From NCBI GenBank assembly GCA_001972305.1, contig BDDD01000051.1, forward strand, positions 791,913-855,912: DNA of 64,000 nucleotides, in the 5' to 3' direction. Below, in pieces: positions 45,690 to 58,106 of this stretch; position 1 is the first letter of the stretch; every line of letters starts with the position of its first letter. Position numbers and translations under genes: made by a program. This DNA is from Cephalotus follicularis (lineage: Eukaryota > Streptophyta > Magnoliopsida > Oxalidales > Cephalotaceae). Below the pieces are notes generated by a model that worked only from the letters and a program-made list of their open reading frames with translations, was not told where the DNA came from and made no database searches.

Positions 45690-47835
45690 TGTAACAAGGT
45701 GCAATAAAAAATTTTCTATAACATGGCAGCGGAAAAAACAAATTTCTAAGACCCACAAACATGTCCAATTTAGTAGCGCAGGTCACAAGGAACACCACAA
45801 CATAGGCATAGTTGAATTGGTATCACCTATACATGCAAAGGTGATACACTATCATGGCAACAAAGAGAGAGAGAGAAGGAGTTTACCTTTCGGTGATGGC
45901 TCCTTCGTCTTTTCCGCTTCAAGCTTGAGAAGACTCCCTCTACGTTCTCCTCAGCGTCCAACTCGTACTTCTCCAAGCAATAGGTTCCACTGAGCAGCAA
46001 AAGCCCTCACTAGAAAAACAACCCTCTGTTTTTCCACACACTCTCTCACAAAACTCACTAAGAGAAGATTGGGATTAACTAGGATAGTTAATGACAATCC
46101 ACCCAGATAAGCAACCAACTTGGTAAAGAAAACCGTGAAAGGAAATCACTCTAAGTGTGCTCAAAAAATTGCCTAGCAAAAACTGATCAAAAGTATCTCT
46201 GGCTTATTCATTTTTCTGGTTTTATGCCAGCCCCTAATTCTCTCTCTCACGTTGCATGTCTTTCACCAAGTGGTGATCATGCTCACTCCTCTAAGGAATC
46301 CTGAAAGCATGATCCCAACATGTTCCCATTAAACTCAGACAGGATAAAACACGCTGTGAGTGAGAGAAAGAATCGCACATGTCGCGTGCCCACATCTGGC
46401 ACCCATGTTGCCGTTCTAAGCGTCGATGCTTTTCTATAAGCGCTGACGCTTATACGGCTAAGCGTCGACGCCTTTCCATAAGGCACTGACGCTTAGACAT
46501 GGCTTAAGCGCCTATGCTTTTCCAAAAGGCGTTAACACTTTGAAGGCTGGTTAAAGAAATTGAGTCTAACTTTTATTCAAATGAGTCCAACTCATTTTAA
46601 TGATGTCACATATCCCTTCGAATATTGATTAAGTAAAATCAAGCAAATGCGTTTCCATAATTTACAAAATCCACCTAACCGATATTTGATTTTATAATTT
46701 TCACCAAGATTTAATATGTCCAACATATTTATGAACTAATCATTATCGGGCAAGGACCCTATAAAATCTCGGTTATGATCGGAGGTGTTCATCAATTATC
46801 GAAATGCCCCTATGGTTCGGCTAAGCCATTTTAAATAGTCATAGACATATTTAAATGCTCCCGAACTAATATCCAATATTATCCATCTGAAAAATTACTC
46901 TAATTAACTTTCTCATAATTTATTTCACACAGCCGTGTCGCGAGACTTTCTAAGTTGTCGGTTCGCATGTACTATAATCCCTTGTCATACTTGGCTCTGA
47001 TTGAGGTCTAGGGTAAGGATACGTGTCAACCCTAGATGATACCTCAATGCCTAAAATATCTGATCATTACTAGGACCTTTGGTAGACTCTCCAAAAATAT
47101 AATTTCCAGTCCACCTAAACCTTAGCCAAGGATTTCATAAGTCCACAGTACAATTAGACCATGATAGAGCCGATCACCTTCGCTCATGTGTGACAATTCC
47201 TTATTGCGCACTCGCTTACATTTGTATAGATTCAATCATACCCAAAGACCACCCGATTGCCAGCCCTGCACAAGAATTGGGTAAGGTAGAGATCAAAGTA
47301 TAACCGTCTCCATACAATATAGAGCAGCTGCTCAGGTCTAAGGATTAGACGAGTTCAAAAACTCGCTAAGTGACTAGCGGTTATATACAACCGCAACAAG
47401 TAGGAGTCACTGCTGACACGAGAATAGCGACTATCCAAATAGTGCACCTTGTATTTGCCCTAGTGTCCCATCACAGATGGTAGTGAGAGAATTCATCCTC
47501 CAATTCCAAAAACAGGCAACATACGTGCAAATCTGTCCGGTTCACTAATGCCCACAAAGTGAACCCATGACTTGGAACTAATTTCGACATAAGGAATAAG
47601 GTAGCCAATCTCACTGCCTCCATGCTTGGCATCCAACCTTATGTCAGGGCATCATAAGTGTAAGTAGGGAAATACTAAACTACTTCAATTATGTGATAAA
47701 ACACAAGTGATATTGCCATAAATAATATAAACGATGTAGCACGTGTCGTATATCAGGAATAAGATTCTTTATATACATGGATAGATACAATACGAAAAGC
47801 CCATCCAATGGCTTGTCGGGTCATCCTATCTGACA
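45690..47835 (-). repeat. Co1 3' LTR (2146 bp)
   Basis: The minus strand starts TGTCAGATAGGATGACCCGA immediately after the polypurine tract and ends with CACCTTGTTACA. The left end (45690) is inferred from the TGTAACAAGG boundary against the preceding LTR fragment. GTATATAAAG at 47764-47777 is a TATA-like box close to the start. A small GTCGACGC cluster lies at about 46415-46545. A second LTR copy is not available to confirm the ends. Confidence 0.75.
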
Positions 47836-47847
47836 ATCTCCCACTTG
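47836..47847 (-). other. Co1 polypurine tract
   Basis: The minus strand reads CAAGTGGGAGAT directly before the LTR's TGTCAG, the classic sequence before plant Copia 3' LTRs. Confidence 0.88.
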
Positions 47848-47859
47848 ACCCTCAAGCCA

Positions 47860-49450
47860 TGAACTCCTATAGCCTAGACCTATCGTCCCACGATGATGTA
47901 CCAAAGCCTTGGTGCCCATTGCCTTGGTTAGTGGATCTGCTATATTCTCCTCTGAGGAGACCCTCTCAAGCTTAATATCTCCCCTACCAATAATATCTCG
48001 GATCAGATGATAGCGCCACTCGATGTGTTTGGATCACTGATGAGACCGTGGTTCCTTGGCTTGTGCTACATCCCCATTTTTGTCACAGTATATTACAACT
48101 GGACTACTAATGGAAGGAACAACTCCGATTTCAGTAATGAACTTGCGAATCCATACACCCTCCTTGGCGGCATATGAGGCTGCTATGTACTCGGTTTATG
48201 TAGTAGAATCTGCTATAGTCCTTTGCTTTGAACTGTGCCAGCTAACAACTCCTCCATTAAGTACAAAAACATATTCGGAGACAGATTTATGATCATCAAG
48301 ATCACTATCAAAACTGGAGTCTGAATAGCCTTCCAATTTTAATTCACTATCCTTTCCATAGACCAAGAAGATATCCTGAGTCCTTCTAAGGTACTTTAGG
48401 ATTCCCTTGACCACATTCCAGTGCTTCTCATCGGGATCAGATTGAAATCGGCTTGTCATACCCAGGGCATGCGCGACATCAAGCCTAGTACATAACATGA
48501 CATACATTATCAACCCTACTGCCGAAACATAAGGTATCCGACTCATGCGTGCTATCTCTTCAGACATCTTTTGAGAAGTTGAATTCCTTCACCTATTGGC
48601 AATAGGCCTCTCTTGGAATTCTCCATGCTAAACCTTTTCAGCACCTTGCTGATGTACTAGCTTTGGGAAAGCCTAAGCAACCTATTGGATCTTTTTCTGA
48701 AGATCCTAATACCCAATATATAGGTGGATTCTCCCAAATCTTTCATGGAAAAGTTCTTAGTCAGCCATATCTTTGCAGATTGTAACATCCCTACATCATT
48801 CTCAATGAGTAAGATGTCATCTACATATAGCACTAAGAAAGTGATATTAGGTCCCTCTTGCTTCCGATAAATACAGGGCTCATCTACATTTTTAATAAAG
48901 TCAAAAGCTTTGACTGATTCATCAAAACGTAGATTCTAGCTACGTGATGCTTGCTTTAGTCCATGGATGGACCGTTCGAGCTTGCACACTATGTGCGGAT
49001 GCTCGGCAGATGTAAACCCCTCGGGTTGGGACATATAAATGTCCTCTTCAAGATGCCCATTCAAAAATTCCATCTTGACATCCATTTTCCATATCTCATA
49101 ATCATGATGAGCGGTAATGGAAAGCAGAATCCGAATGGATTTGAGCATGACGACAGGTGAGAATGTCTCAGTATAGTCGACACCATGTCGTTGTCTATAC
49201 CCCTTCGCCATTAATCGAGCTTTATATGTCTCGATCTTTCCATCTGCATTCATCTTCTTCTTGAAGATCCATTTGCAATCAATAGCCACCATGCCTTCGG
49301 GTGCTTCAACGATATTCCAAACCTGGTTGGAGTACATGGAATCCATTTCGGATATCATAGCTCCTAGCCACGCATCGGATTCAGTGCCCTGCACTACCTC
49401 CTGATAGCTAGTAGGCTCGTTGTCTTCAACGATGTTGACCTCATTAGTAC
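47860..49450 (-). pseudogene. Co1 reverse transcriptase and RNase H
   Basis: RT text begins around 49400 (TSYQEVVQGTESDAWLGAM), with KWIFKKKMNADGKIETYKAR, ETFSPVVMLKSIRILL and MDVKMEFLNGHLEEDIY. A Trp-to-TAG change follows at 48936-48938. The same frame continues with the intact palm motif YVDD (48816-48827). The thumb and RNase H are in another frame: 48567-48196 has RIPYVSAVGLIMYVML, KYLRRTQDIFLVYG and SDSSFDSDLDDHKSVSEY, and then a stop in what should be the TEY motif. Further RNase H text (KHIEWRYH region) lies down to about 47900. This is the only reverse transcriptase of Copia type here with both palm Asp residues. Confidence 0.88.
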
Positions 49451-50520
49451 CATCAATAAGGAAACCATACCTCTCAGGTGCTGATGGGATCCGGCCTGAT
49501 CTCCTCAAAGGAGCTTTGCCCAACTGAGATCCATTCTCATCTTGAGATCCAATCTCAACTGTGTTTGTTAAAGGTCCAACCCCCAACTCCTCCATATCCT
49601 GTGTGGTTTCTACTTGTGGAAACTCCTTGAGTTCCACCTGACTCCCACTATTTTTTTCAAGAAGGTATTCCTTCTCTAGGAACACAATAATTCGCGAAAC
49701 AAATATTCTTTGTTCGCTAGGATGGTAGAAATAGTATCCTTTTATTTCTTTTGGAAACCTCACAAACCTGCACCGATCTGATCGTGCATCCATCTTATCT
49801 GTGTCAAGTCTCTTGACATAAGTCAGATAGCCCCAAACCTTTAAATGATTCAGGTTGGGTTTCCTCCCTAACCATACATGGTATGGAGTGGTGGGCACAT
49901 ATTTTGAAGGAATCTGATTCAAGATGTAGGCTGCTGTTTCTGGGGCATAACCCCAGAGATAGGTGGGAAGGTTAGTAAAAGATATCATAGATCGAACCAT
50001 ATCCAACAAGGTTCGATTCCTCCTTTCGGACACACCATTATGCTGTGGTGTTCCAGGAGGTGGCCACTAAGATAGAATTCCGTTATCTCTAAGATAACCT
50101 AGGAATTTAGCTGACAGGTACTCGCCACCTCGGTCTGACTGAAGTATTTTAACTGACTTACCTGTCTAGTTTCTACTTCAAGTCTAAACTCCTTAAATCT
50201 CTCAAAGGATTATGACTTGTGTCTCATCAGATACACATAACAAAACCTAGATAAATCATCAGTAAAGGTTATGAAGTAGATATAACCTCCTCGTGCACTA
50301 ACCGACATAGGACCACATACATCGGTATGGACTAATCTTAGTAAGTCCATAGCCCTTTCTCCTTGACCAGAGAAGGGGGATTTGGTCATCTTTCCCAATA
50401 AGCATGATTCACATGTTGGATAGGACTCCAAGTCCTGGATATCTAGAAGATCATCCTTAACCAACTGTGAAAGTGTAGCATCACTAAGATGACCAAGTCT
50501 ACAGTGCCAAGTGTAGGTCT
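49450..50520 (-). pseudogene. Co1 integrase
   Basis: The zinc-binding module end is visible as ESYPTCESCLLGKMTKSPF. The core has LVHTDVCGPM, FITFTDDLSRFCYVYLMRHK (ending at a stop, 50210), then a frameshifted stretch with QSDRGGEYLSAKF, and after about 50045 ERRNRTLLDMVRSMISFTN. The catalytic Asp, Asp and Glu codons are all present but spread over different frames. The C-terminal part (WLGRKPNLNHLKVWGYL and KGYYFYHPSEQRIFVSR) is open down to 48936. Confidence 0.88.
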
Positions 50521-50639
50521 TATTTAACTCAGTTTCTCTTGGTCTTTTCTTATTACTTTGCTTAATGGATAGGACTTTAGATTGTACAGTATTTAAGACA
50601 AATAATCCATTGTCGATAAAACCATTATCGACACAAACA

Positions 50640-51764
50640 TTATCAGAAAATACAAATCATTGAATGTCTTGGAATCTTAGCTCCAAGCCCAAATTACATA
50701 AGTTTGAAACACTTATAATATTTCTAATAATGTTCGGTACATAATAACACGGATTAAGAGTTAATACATAACCATTACATAAAGTAACATCACAAATCCC
50801 TACAGCTTCAGCGATGATCCTAGATCCATCCCCAAGCCGTAAGTTCAAGTTTCCAGCTCCAAGCTTTTTAACTTTTCTTAGTCCTTGCAGTGAATTACAA
50901 AGGTTAGTTCCACATCCAGTATCTAATACCCATGAAAAACTACTATTCAAAGCTAGATTAAGTTCAATCATGAACATACCTCATGTGCTCGCACCATGCG
51001 AAGCATCAAAAGAGACTCCAGCACCAATAACCTGACAATCCTTCTTCCAGTGTTCAGTCTTGCAGCACTAAAAGCAGGTACCCTCAGCCGCCAGCTGCTT
51101 CATACGATTCTTGGAGATATCCCCAGTAGCTCCAAGCTTACCCACTTGGGCTGGGATCTTTGACTTCTCAGAGTCAAGATTAGCCTCTGTCGTCCTCAAC
51201 ATAGAAACTAACTCAGTAAGAGTTACTTCTATCTCAATAAAGTTGAAATACTCCACAAACTGTGAGAATGATCTAGGGAGGGATGTAAGGATAAGATCTA
51301 TATATAGATCGTGATCCATGACAAAACCTAATTGAGTAAGCTGCTCAATCATGTCTATCATCTACAGTCCATGATCATGGACCGAAGCTCCCTAGCATCT
51401 GCGCCTTGAAGAGTTTGCACGAGAGATTAAGCCTCCGAGTCCTCGACCCAGCCACATACATCTCCTAGAGATGGAGTAGTATAGAAGATAAGGTTTCCAT
51501 CTTCTCGTACTTGCATTGCAGCTCCGACGTCATCCCCAGAAGGGCTATACACCGAGCTTGCTCATCATCTTCCAGTCACATGGCCAGACGGTCACACTCA
51601 TCAGGCGTAGGATCATCACCTAGTGATGGAGGCCCCCATTTCATCACATACTCCAATTTATTGGCCATTAGGATGAATTTGAGGTTACGTTGCCAATCGA
51701 TGAAGTTTGGGACTTTTAACTTGTTTGTCTCTAGAATGTGGGACATAGAAGATTGTAAAGCCAT
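50640..51764 (-). pseudogene. Co1 gag and protease
   Basis: Start at ATG 51764 (MALQSSMSHILETNKLKVPN), preceded on the minus strand by TAGGTTGCTATAAA; Copia Gag commonly starts in such a context. The first 63 or so codons are open; the frame then breaks near 51576. A second block (51361-51068) has MIDMIEQLTQLGFVMDHDLY and SLPRSFSQFVEYFN, ending at a stop inside the zinc knuckle (CF-stop-CC, then HWKKDC). The protease (50977-50657) reads SWVLDTGCGTNLC with its catalytic Asp and YYVPNIIRNIISVS. Confidence 0.88.
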
Positions 51765-52141
51765 TTTATAGCAACCTAGATAAGGAAATATAAAGTTGAG
51801 TCTCTGACATCCGTGTCCTAGTGGTCTGTGTCTATGGAGTCTACGTGGAATCATGTTTATCTATCTGTCTGTTTTTCTGGCATTCATGACATATGCATCA
51901 CGACATTAATAAGATTTTATCAGTGTGATTTTTATTCTGATGGTTTTATTTGTATAACAAATAAATGTCTCATTTATGTAAATTAAGCGATGTTTTAGTG
52001 AAATGACTGCTGAATTTGAAAAATAGTCTAAGTGGTATGTCCTAAATATCCAATTTCTATCCCTATCGATTAAAGTCTGAGCAAAACTCAGTCCATTTTG
52101 GCTAAATATAAGTGAAATGCCAAAATTGTTTCTTATTTTTG

Positions 52142-52144
<3 letters not shown>

Positions 52145-52175
<31 letters not shown>
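52145..52175. repeat. (TC)n microsatellite in LTR leader
   Basis: About 31 bases of uninterrupted TC repeat. The 3' LTR copy (60050-60075) has a shorter, interrupted version (CTGTCTCTGTCTCTG), showing slippage after insertion. Confidence 0.9.
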
Positions 52176-52177
<2 letters not shown>

Positions 52178-54289
52178 CGGTTTATCTCTCCTCTCTCCCG
52201 TTCTCTTTCTGTTTTTGCCTTTGCCGCCGGCCTCAATGTCGAACCAATGCCGACGAAGGCACCCTCGTGATCGCCGCGACATGCTGAGCACACTGAGCCC
52301 CACCACAGTGCCAGCGAACTGCTCCTGCGCGCGCCACGAGCCATTCTCTCTTCGCCTCTGTTTTGCGTCAATCCTCCGTCTCCAGTGACCGTTACTATAA
52401 GGCGAGCCCAGATTTGGCATCCTGGCATTGCGGCGGTTCGAACGAGACTAGCCCCGACTCGTGACAATGCCGACAGCGCAGATCGGGGCTGAAGGCAGCA
52501 GCGGTACCACTTTCCGGCCAGACGCAGCGGCACCATGACCAACGTGCCTTAGATTTGTGATTCCCAGCCTCTGGCACACCAGATCCACTCTTCTTTGTTG
52601 CTGACCGGTGACCGCGCGTGGCTGACACCCGTCCACCGGCGACGACGTGTGAGCCCTCGTGCCGGAAGTCTCCGACAGAGCGTTTTAGACGCGTCCAGCT
52701 TTCTGACTCCGCTTTCCGCATAGGCGTGATCCGTTCCAGTTTCGCTGCGGGATTCTTGCTCTGTATTCCGTTCCGTCCGATTTTGGTAAATTTTGAATTT
52801 TTATCCGTTAGTTCTGTTATCTGTTGAATTCTATATTTCTGTATCTGTATCTGTTTCTGTTATTTATATGAGCTTGAATTGTGTAATCAGTTCGAATTTG
52901 GATAACCTGGACAACCACTTGGACTTGTTTTAATGATTTCGAAATAGTGTTTAATTAAAGGTTTAAATGAGGTTTTTAACAATTGGACTTCTGCTGTTGT
53001 TGAACGTATAGGTCGATTATAGTTTTCTGACATCGTCACGCACTTCATTGCATAAAGCATTTTATGTCATAATATGTGTTTAAGTTCTGATAGTCTATTG
53101 TCTGTCTATCTGTTGGCAGTGGTTTCTGCTGTTGAGGTCGGCTATGGAAGCGACCAATCGAGGGACTTGCTTGTCTATTCTGTGAGTGGAACGCTTTTCT
53201 TTAACCTTTTTACTCTGGAGTTCTTTTTAATGGTTTGAATGTTTGAAATGTTTTACTTATTGATTTCTGTATCTGAATGAATCTGGATCTATTTCTATTC
53301 TGAAATTTGTGTAAGTTTTAAGGTCAAATTGTCACACCCGTTCCCGAAAACACCCGATATCCTAGCGAGAACGGATATGACATTCCACATGACAACTTCC
53401 TTTCGGAAGTCACCACATGGTTTTGTAAAACTCACTTTAAAATTTTGAAATTTTAATAAGTTAGACTTTTCCAAAAATCTTGAAAATTTTTCTAACTCAT
53501 AAATTTTTACGAAAATCGGGCATGTAGTATCCATTTATTTGACTATACCTCCAATAAAGAAAACATAGTTTATAAAATTGGGCTCAGCCCTCAGCAGACC
53601 ACAAGAAAGAAAAAGGAAATATGCATGGGTTGGGCTTCGCCTCAACCATATTATCAAACCATGAAAGTAAATAGGGCTCGACCCTTCAATAAACATTCAC
53701 ATAAAACTTAATAAATGCATAATTCAAAAAACTAATGCTGTAAGTAATATGCACGTGCTGAAACTCCGGTAAGCATGCCTTGCTCTCCTGGTCCATCATC
53801 GACTGAAACTGACTTATCTACTGCTTGCCATTATCTGAAATGGAAAACTGGGAGGGGGTTAGTCCAAATGACTAAGTGAGTTGGGACAAATCATTCCCTA
53901 ATGCATCCATACAAACAAACGGATGCGCTGAAAGAAACATATGCGATAATCAACAGTATAGGCTACAAATATAAGAGAATCCATGAGAAGAACAAAATCA
54001 GCAATAAGGCTCCAAAAATAGAAGATCACAAACCCAATAATGGAAAAGATTATACGATATCTATGACTGGCTTTAAGCCCAAGATAAATATCTGAATACT
54101 CACTGGATAATAGCACAAACGAAAATAACGCCATCCGAGTATAACAAGATCACAATAAATCAGTATACAATGAATATCAAGAATCAAATACATGATCATC
54201 AATCATAAATCAAGATATGTGCCCAAAAATCATAAAAGAAAACTGGGAATGCTGGTATAACTATAATGTCATCATCATATCTCGTATCA

Positions 54290-54443
54290 CTGCTATAATT
54301 GTTCTGCTCTGCCTTATCTATATCATATCATCATCGCTTCATCCTCATCATATCTCATATCATCATCATCATCGCTGCTATAACTGTTCTGCTCTGCCTT
54401 ATCTATATCATATCATCATCGCTTCATCCTCCTCATATCTCAT

Positions 54444-54475
<32 letters not shown>

Positions 54476-54535
54476 ATCCTCCTCATATCTCATATCATCA
54501 TCATCATCATCATATCCTCCTCATGCACCGGTGCA
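54290..54535. repeat. 84-bp tandem duplication with (CAT)n microsatellites
   Basis: Two copies, starting at 54290 and 54374 (CTGCTATAA, then TTCTGCTCTGCCTTATC), followed by CAT runs at 54441-54475 and 54493-54513. The His- and Ser-rich open frames come from these repeats. Confidence 0.9.
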
Positions 54536-54639
54536 ATATCTCATGCCACCGCCATATCTCATTGCGTCATAACATATCACCGCCAAATCCCATGGCGTCA
54601 TAATACAACCGTTGCAGCAATGATATACATATATGAACC

Positions 54640-54752
54640 TTGACCGAGGGGACGTCGTTATTTCACAGATCTACCCTCGTCAAAACCACATATCTGAACC
54701 TCGACCGAGGGGGCGTCGTTATTTCACGGATCTGCCCTCGTCAGAATCACAT
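54640..54752. repeat. Two-copy tandem repeat (~61 bp unit)
   Basis: Two copies of a unit starting GAACCTTGACCGAGGGG or GAACCTCGACCGAGGGG and containing CGTCGTTATTTCAC and CCCTCGTCA, inside solo LTR D. Confidence 0.85.
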
Positions 54753-57700
54753 ACTCAATACGGTCAAATGGATGAGGGACAGAGCGTCTGTTGCACTCAC
54801 ACTCAGCATACCATCATAGACAATAATATGTCACAGATCCAGGTATGGAACCCGGGGGCAGTTCCCACATAGCACCCCATCATAGACCAATGGACATGCT
54901 AAGGAGAGTTGATCGTCGAACGTACCCTCACCGTTGACCGGTGATACATATCAGAAAAAACCGGTACCCAGCATCATATTATAACCATTTATAACGAGTC
55001 ACAAAAGCACAAATGTGAGAAGGTGACCAAGTCACCCAGAACATCGAGCATATACCCGCTCGGAATCATATCACAAATAAACATGTCAAAGAAAAAAAGT
55101 GGAATATAATCTCAAATCATGCCACATCATAAAACAAAGGATACGTCAATAAAAGGACAACGGGATACAAATCCTGACCAATATCATATATCACAAGGAC
55201 ACATAAAAATAGGAAGGTGACCTAGTCACCCAGAGCCCGAGCACATAAAACATATAGAAATCAACGAACATGCTCAACAAAAGACATGGGGTTCAAATCC
55301 CAATGAAATCATCACATAACACAAGTATATAAGGGCACATAAATAGGAGTCTCAAAGACAATAAAGAATAGGAAGGGAATGTCCCACTCACAGTATTCCA
55401 TGCCAATAACCTTCGCTGACTAGACCCTCAAAGCTCTGGATCAGTTACGGAATCCGCGTCTACAATGCCGTCACATTACTAACTCATTAACCATATTAGC
55501 ATTAGTAAACTTTAGAATTATCTCTCATTCTCTCACATATTTACACATACACTTTCTTATTACACTTAATGTTTACAACTTACTTATTACCAACTCTTCA
55601 TTCATTTCAATGCTTCCCTCATTACTAATTACCATTCAAACACATCAATATAATAGATGTAAATATGAAATTACCACAGGAGGAGAAATTCACCTCACCG
55701 GATGCTGAAATCTGGATCGGCTATCGGATTCCCTGTCATGGACTGAAAGCTCCACCATCATCAATCAAAAGGTCATATCTTTCACCCTGTATAAATAACA
55801 CACTTCCGTTACGTCCTACACATAGAAAACAAAGCGTTGTCGCCATCGGAGCTCCGGTCAGATTTTTGGTCAACCTACCGAAGTTTCGGCGACACCCAAA
55901 ACAACTCTCAAAACTGCTGATCAACACACAATTGCCAGAGAACTGCAGTGACTCGGCGCAGAATTGCTCGGTCACGACCAACAGTGAGTTTGACTCACTG
56001 AGTCAACTCATCGGTTATCCAACAATTCTGTTAGCTTCACAAAAACGTCTCCATAAGGCCTGTTCAACGCGTCTCTGCCCAAGACTCGTCAAGAATCGGT
56101 GGCTGTCGCCTCATCGGACCTTCGGCCGAGATGCCTTTGCTCTGATCTCGCCACCATTGGCCTCCACAACCTTTGGTCACGCATTGGTGATCGAAACTCA
56201 CCGTGACTCGGCGCCAAACGTGGCGTCATAGTCGGTAGCGAGTCAACTCAACTGAGTTGACTTAGTCGACTAATTCCGGCCGATTCCGACCGATTCACGC
56301 CTTAGCCACCATCAAAATGGGAAGAGGTGGTCTTCTAGACCATGACCGGCCCAACTCGAGATGAAAACGACGGCGGAGGAGAACCGGTAGTGGCGGTAGA
56401 GAAGAAGAGAAAGAAAGACAAAGAAAGACAAAGTGGAGGAATGAGGGCTTACCGGTGATGGAGAAGCCGCAGGGATGCTCGCTGACTCTTCTTGGTCGCC
56501 TGACTGGCGTCTCTCTCCCACCCTCTGCATCTCTCTCTCTCTCTCATCTCTCCTGCTTTCACTGGCACGGACGCACAACGCCCATGCCTTTCTCTTTTTA
56601 TTTCAAGAGAAGGCGCGTCCAATGCCTTCTCAAAACGCACGTGAGTTTAGTTTTTTTAATTCATTATTAATAATAATAATAACAACAACATCATTTATAT
56701 GCTCCCGTCTTATGCACATCAACCTCATTAATGTGACATGGGGAGCCACACAAATACACTCTTTTAAATGTTTTACAAACGCTCGCATGATGATAGTCAT
56801 AGTATAACGATATTTTCAGTTATATCAGTATTTTATAAGAAAATGATTTCTAGATCTGTTTCAATCTGTTTTGATGACTCTGATGATCTCTGTATCTGTT
56901 TAAATCTGTTTAAAGTCTGCTTTGAGGGATTTGAGATTCTGTATTATGAAATCTGTTAAATATGTTTAGATGCATGGTGATCTCGGTATTTTATTGGTTA
57001 CATATCTAATGCCCATGAGAGGCTTTGTCTATACGTGTATGACTTTCTGCTGATTCTTTGACACGACGGTGTCATTGCCACTATTTCTGCTGGACATTCG
57101 GCCCGACGCGGTCCAGGCGTCAACCTTACCTAGTAGACCCATTGTATCTTTATATATTTATTCTATTTAAACTTTGTTAAATACTATATATATCTGAGTT
57201 TCTAAGGAATTAAATCAGTTTTGAGAAAAGAATCCGACTTTCTGCAGATTCTGTTAACTTTTGTTTTATACTCTGTTTATAAATCGGTTTTGGATGTATA
57301 AATCTGTTTAAGTTGTTTTAAATATGTTCACAAAACATATTCTGGATTTTTATTTTGTTTCTGAAATTCTGTTTCAATTGTTTTATACTTTTATATCTTT
57401 TCTGCATGGACATTTTTATATTGCGAGCAAAACTCTGCTGAATCTTTTGTTCCATCTCACTAGTCCTGTGGACTAACCCCTCCTCTGTTTTTGTTTTTAG
57501 TTCTGACAGGTTACTCTGCTGAGCTCTGTCAGCTGAAGTTAGTCAGTCTACTGAGATGAGACTACGAGGGGCATTCCCACTGAATTTCTACTGTCCGCAT
57601 TCCATTGCATGCATAATGCATTTCATGGTCCATACATTATTTTCATTAATGCTTTTAAATGTTTAATGAGTTTAGCTATTTTCTGTATTGTTTATATTTA

Positions 57701-58095
57701 AAATTTTATTCTATTGAGGGACTGAGTCTGATAAATAGTTTTCTGTTTCTGATGAGATGGGCGGACCCCTAGTATTGTTTTGTTTTGATATATATTGTGA
57801 AATTGCTCACACGGGAGTGTGGTCTGCTGAGGGCTGAGCCCATTTATAAAACTGTCTTTTTCTTTACAGGGGGCATAATCCGATAAACGAATACTGCATG
57901 CCCGATTTTCGTAAAAATTTAAGAGTTATAATTATTTTCAAGTTTTTTAAGAAACTTTTATGTTTATTATTTTGTTTAAAAATGTATTTCTGAAACTATG
58001 TTCTGCTGAACCTACGAGGTGAGTCTCTAATAGGAGGCTTGGCCTCGTAATGGGCATGATGGATTCAAGCTGGGCTGGGTCTGGGCGTGTCAGTT

Positions 58096-58106
58096 TGGTA
58101 TCAGAG
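58096..58106 (+). other. LARD primer-binding site (initiator Met tRNA)
   Basis: TGGTATCAGAG, a perfect match, three bases after the 5' LTR end. Confidence 0.92.

Larger units (their letters stand above)
45690..51802 (-). mobile_element. Co1: Ty1/Copia element lacking a visible 5' LTR
   Basis: Minus strand: gag start at 51764, protease, integrase, reverse transcriptase, RNase H, polypurine tract (47836-47847) and a 3' LTR (45690-47835). Upstream of gag the LARD-like element begins at 51803. After that element's end (62562) I do not find the Co1 primer site or 5' LTR, so these were deleted or moved. The coding region has many stops. Confidence 0.9.
53330..56750 (-). mobile_element. Solo LTR D, minus strand (3421 bp)
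   Basis: Plus-strand ends TGTCACACCCGTTCCCG and GGGGAGCCACA with a perfect target duplication CAAAT (53325-53329 and 56751-56755). The uninterrupted site is in the 3' LTR (ATCAAATACAATG, near 61212). Near its plus-strand left end it has AAAATCGGGCATGTAGTATC, the U5 block also seen in solo LTR B and the LARD LTR, so the families are related. It contains CAT microsatellites and two short tandem duplications. Frames at 54217-54643 and 55665-56231 are not supported as genes. Confidence 0.94.
51803..58092 (+). repeat. LARD 5' LTR, split by solo LTR D
   Basis: The first part (51803-53329) and second part (56751-58092) together match the 3' LTR 59703-62562 throughout. The start TCTGACATCCGTG has lost the terminal TG; the end is GGGCGTGTCA. 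Contains a (TC)n tract at 52145-52175 and a TATA-like AATATAAG near 52105. The frames at 52102-52721 lie in the GC-rich leader and are not supported as genes. Confidence 0.93.

Noticed and set aside
52102-52721. Several overlapping open frames in GC-rich DNA
   Set aside because: GC-rich leader of the LARD LTR; frames are not kept in the 3' LTR copy and show no domain.
54217-54643. Overlapping His/Ser-rich open frames
   Set aside because: Produced by CAT microsatellites and the 84-bp duplication inside solo LTR D.
55665-56231. 188-codon open frame on the plus strand
   Set aside because: Antisense within solo LTR D; no recognisable domain and no other support.
58096-58106. Possible tRNA gene at TGGTATCAGAG
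   Set aside because: Only the primer-binding site for initiator-Met tRNA; no cloverleaf around it. The same holds at 4744, 9752, 26025 and 34383.
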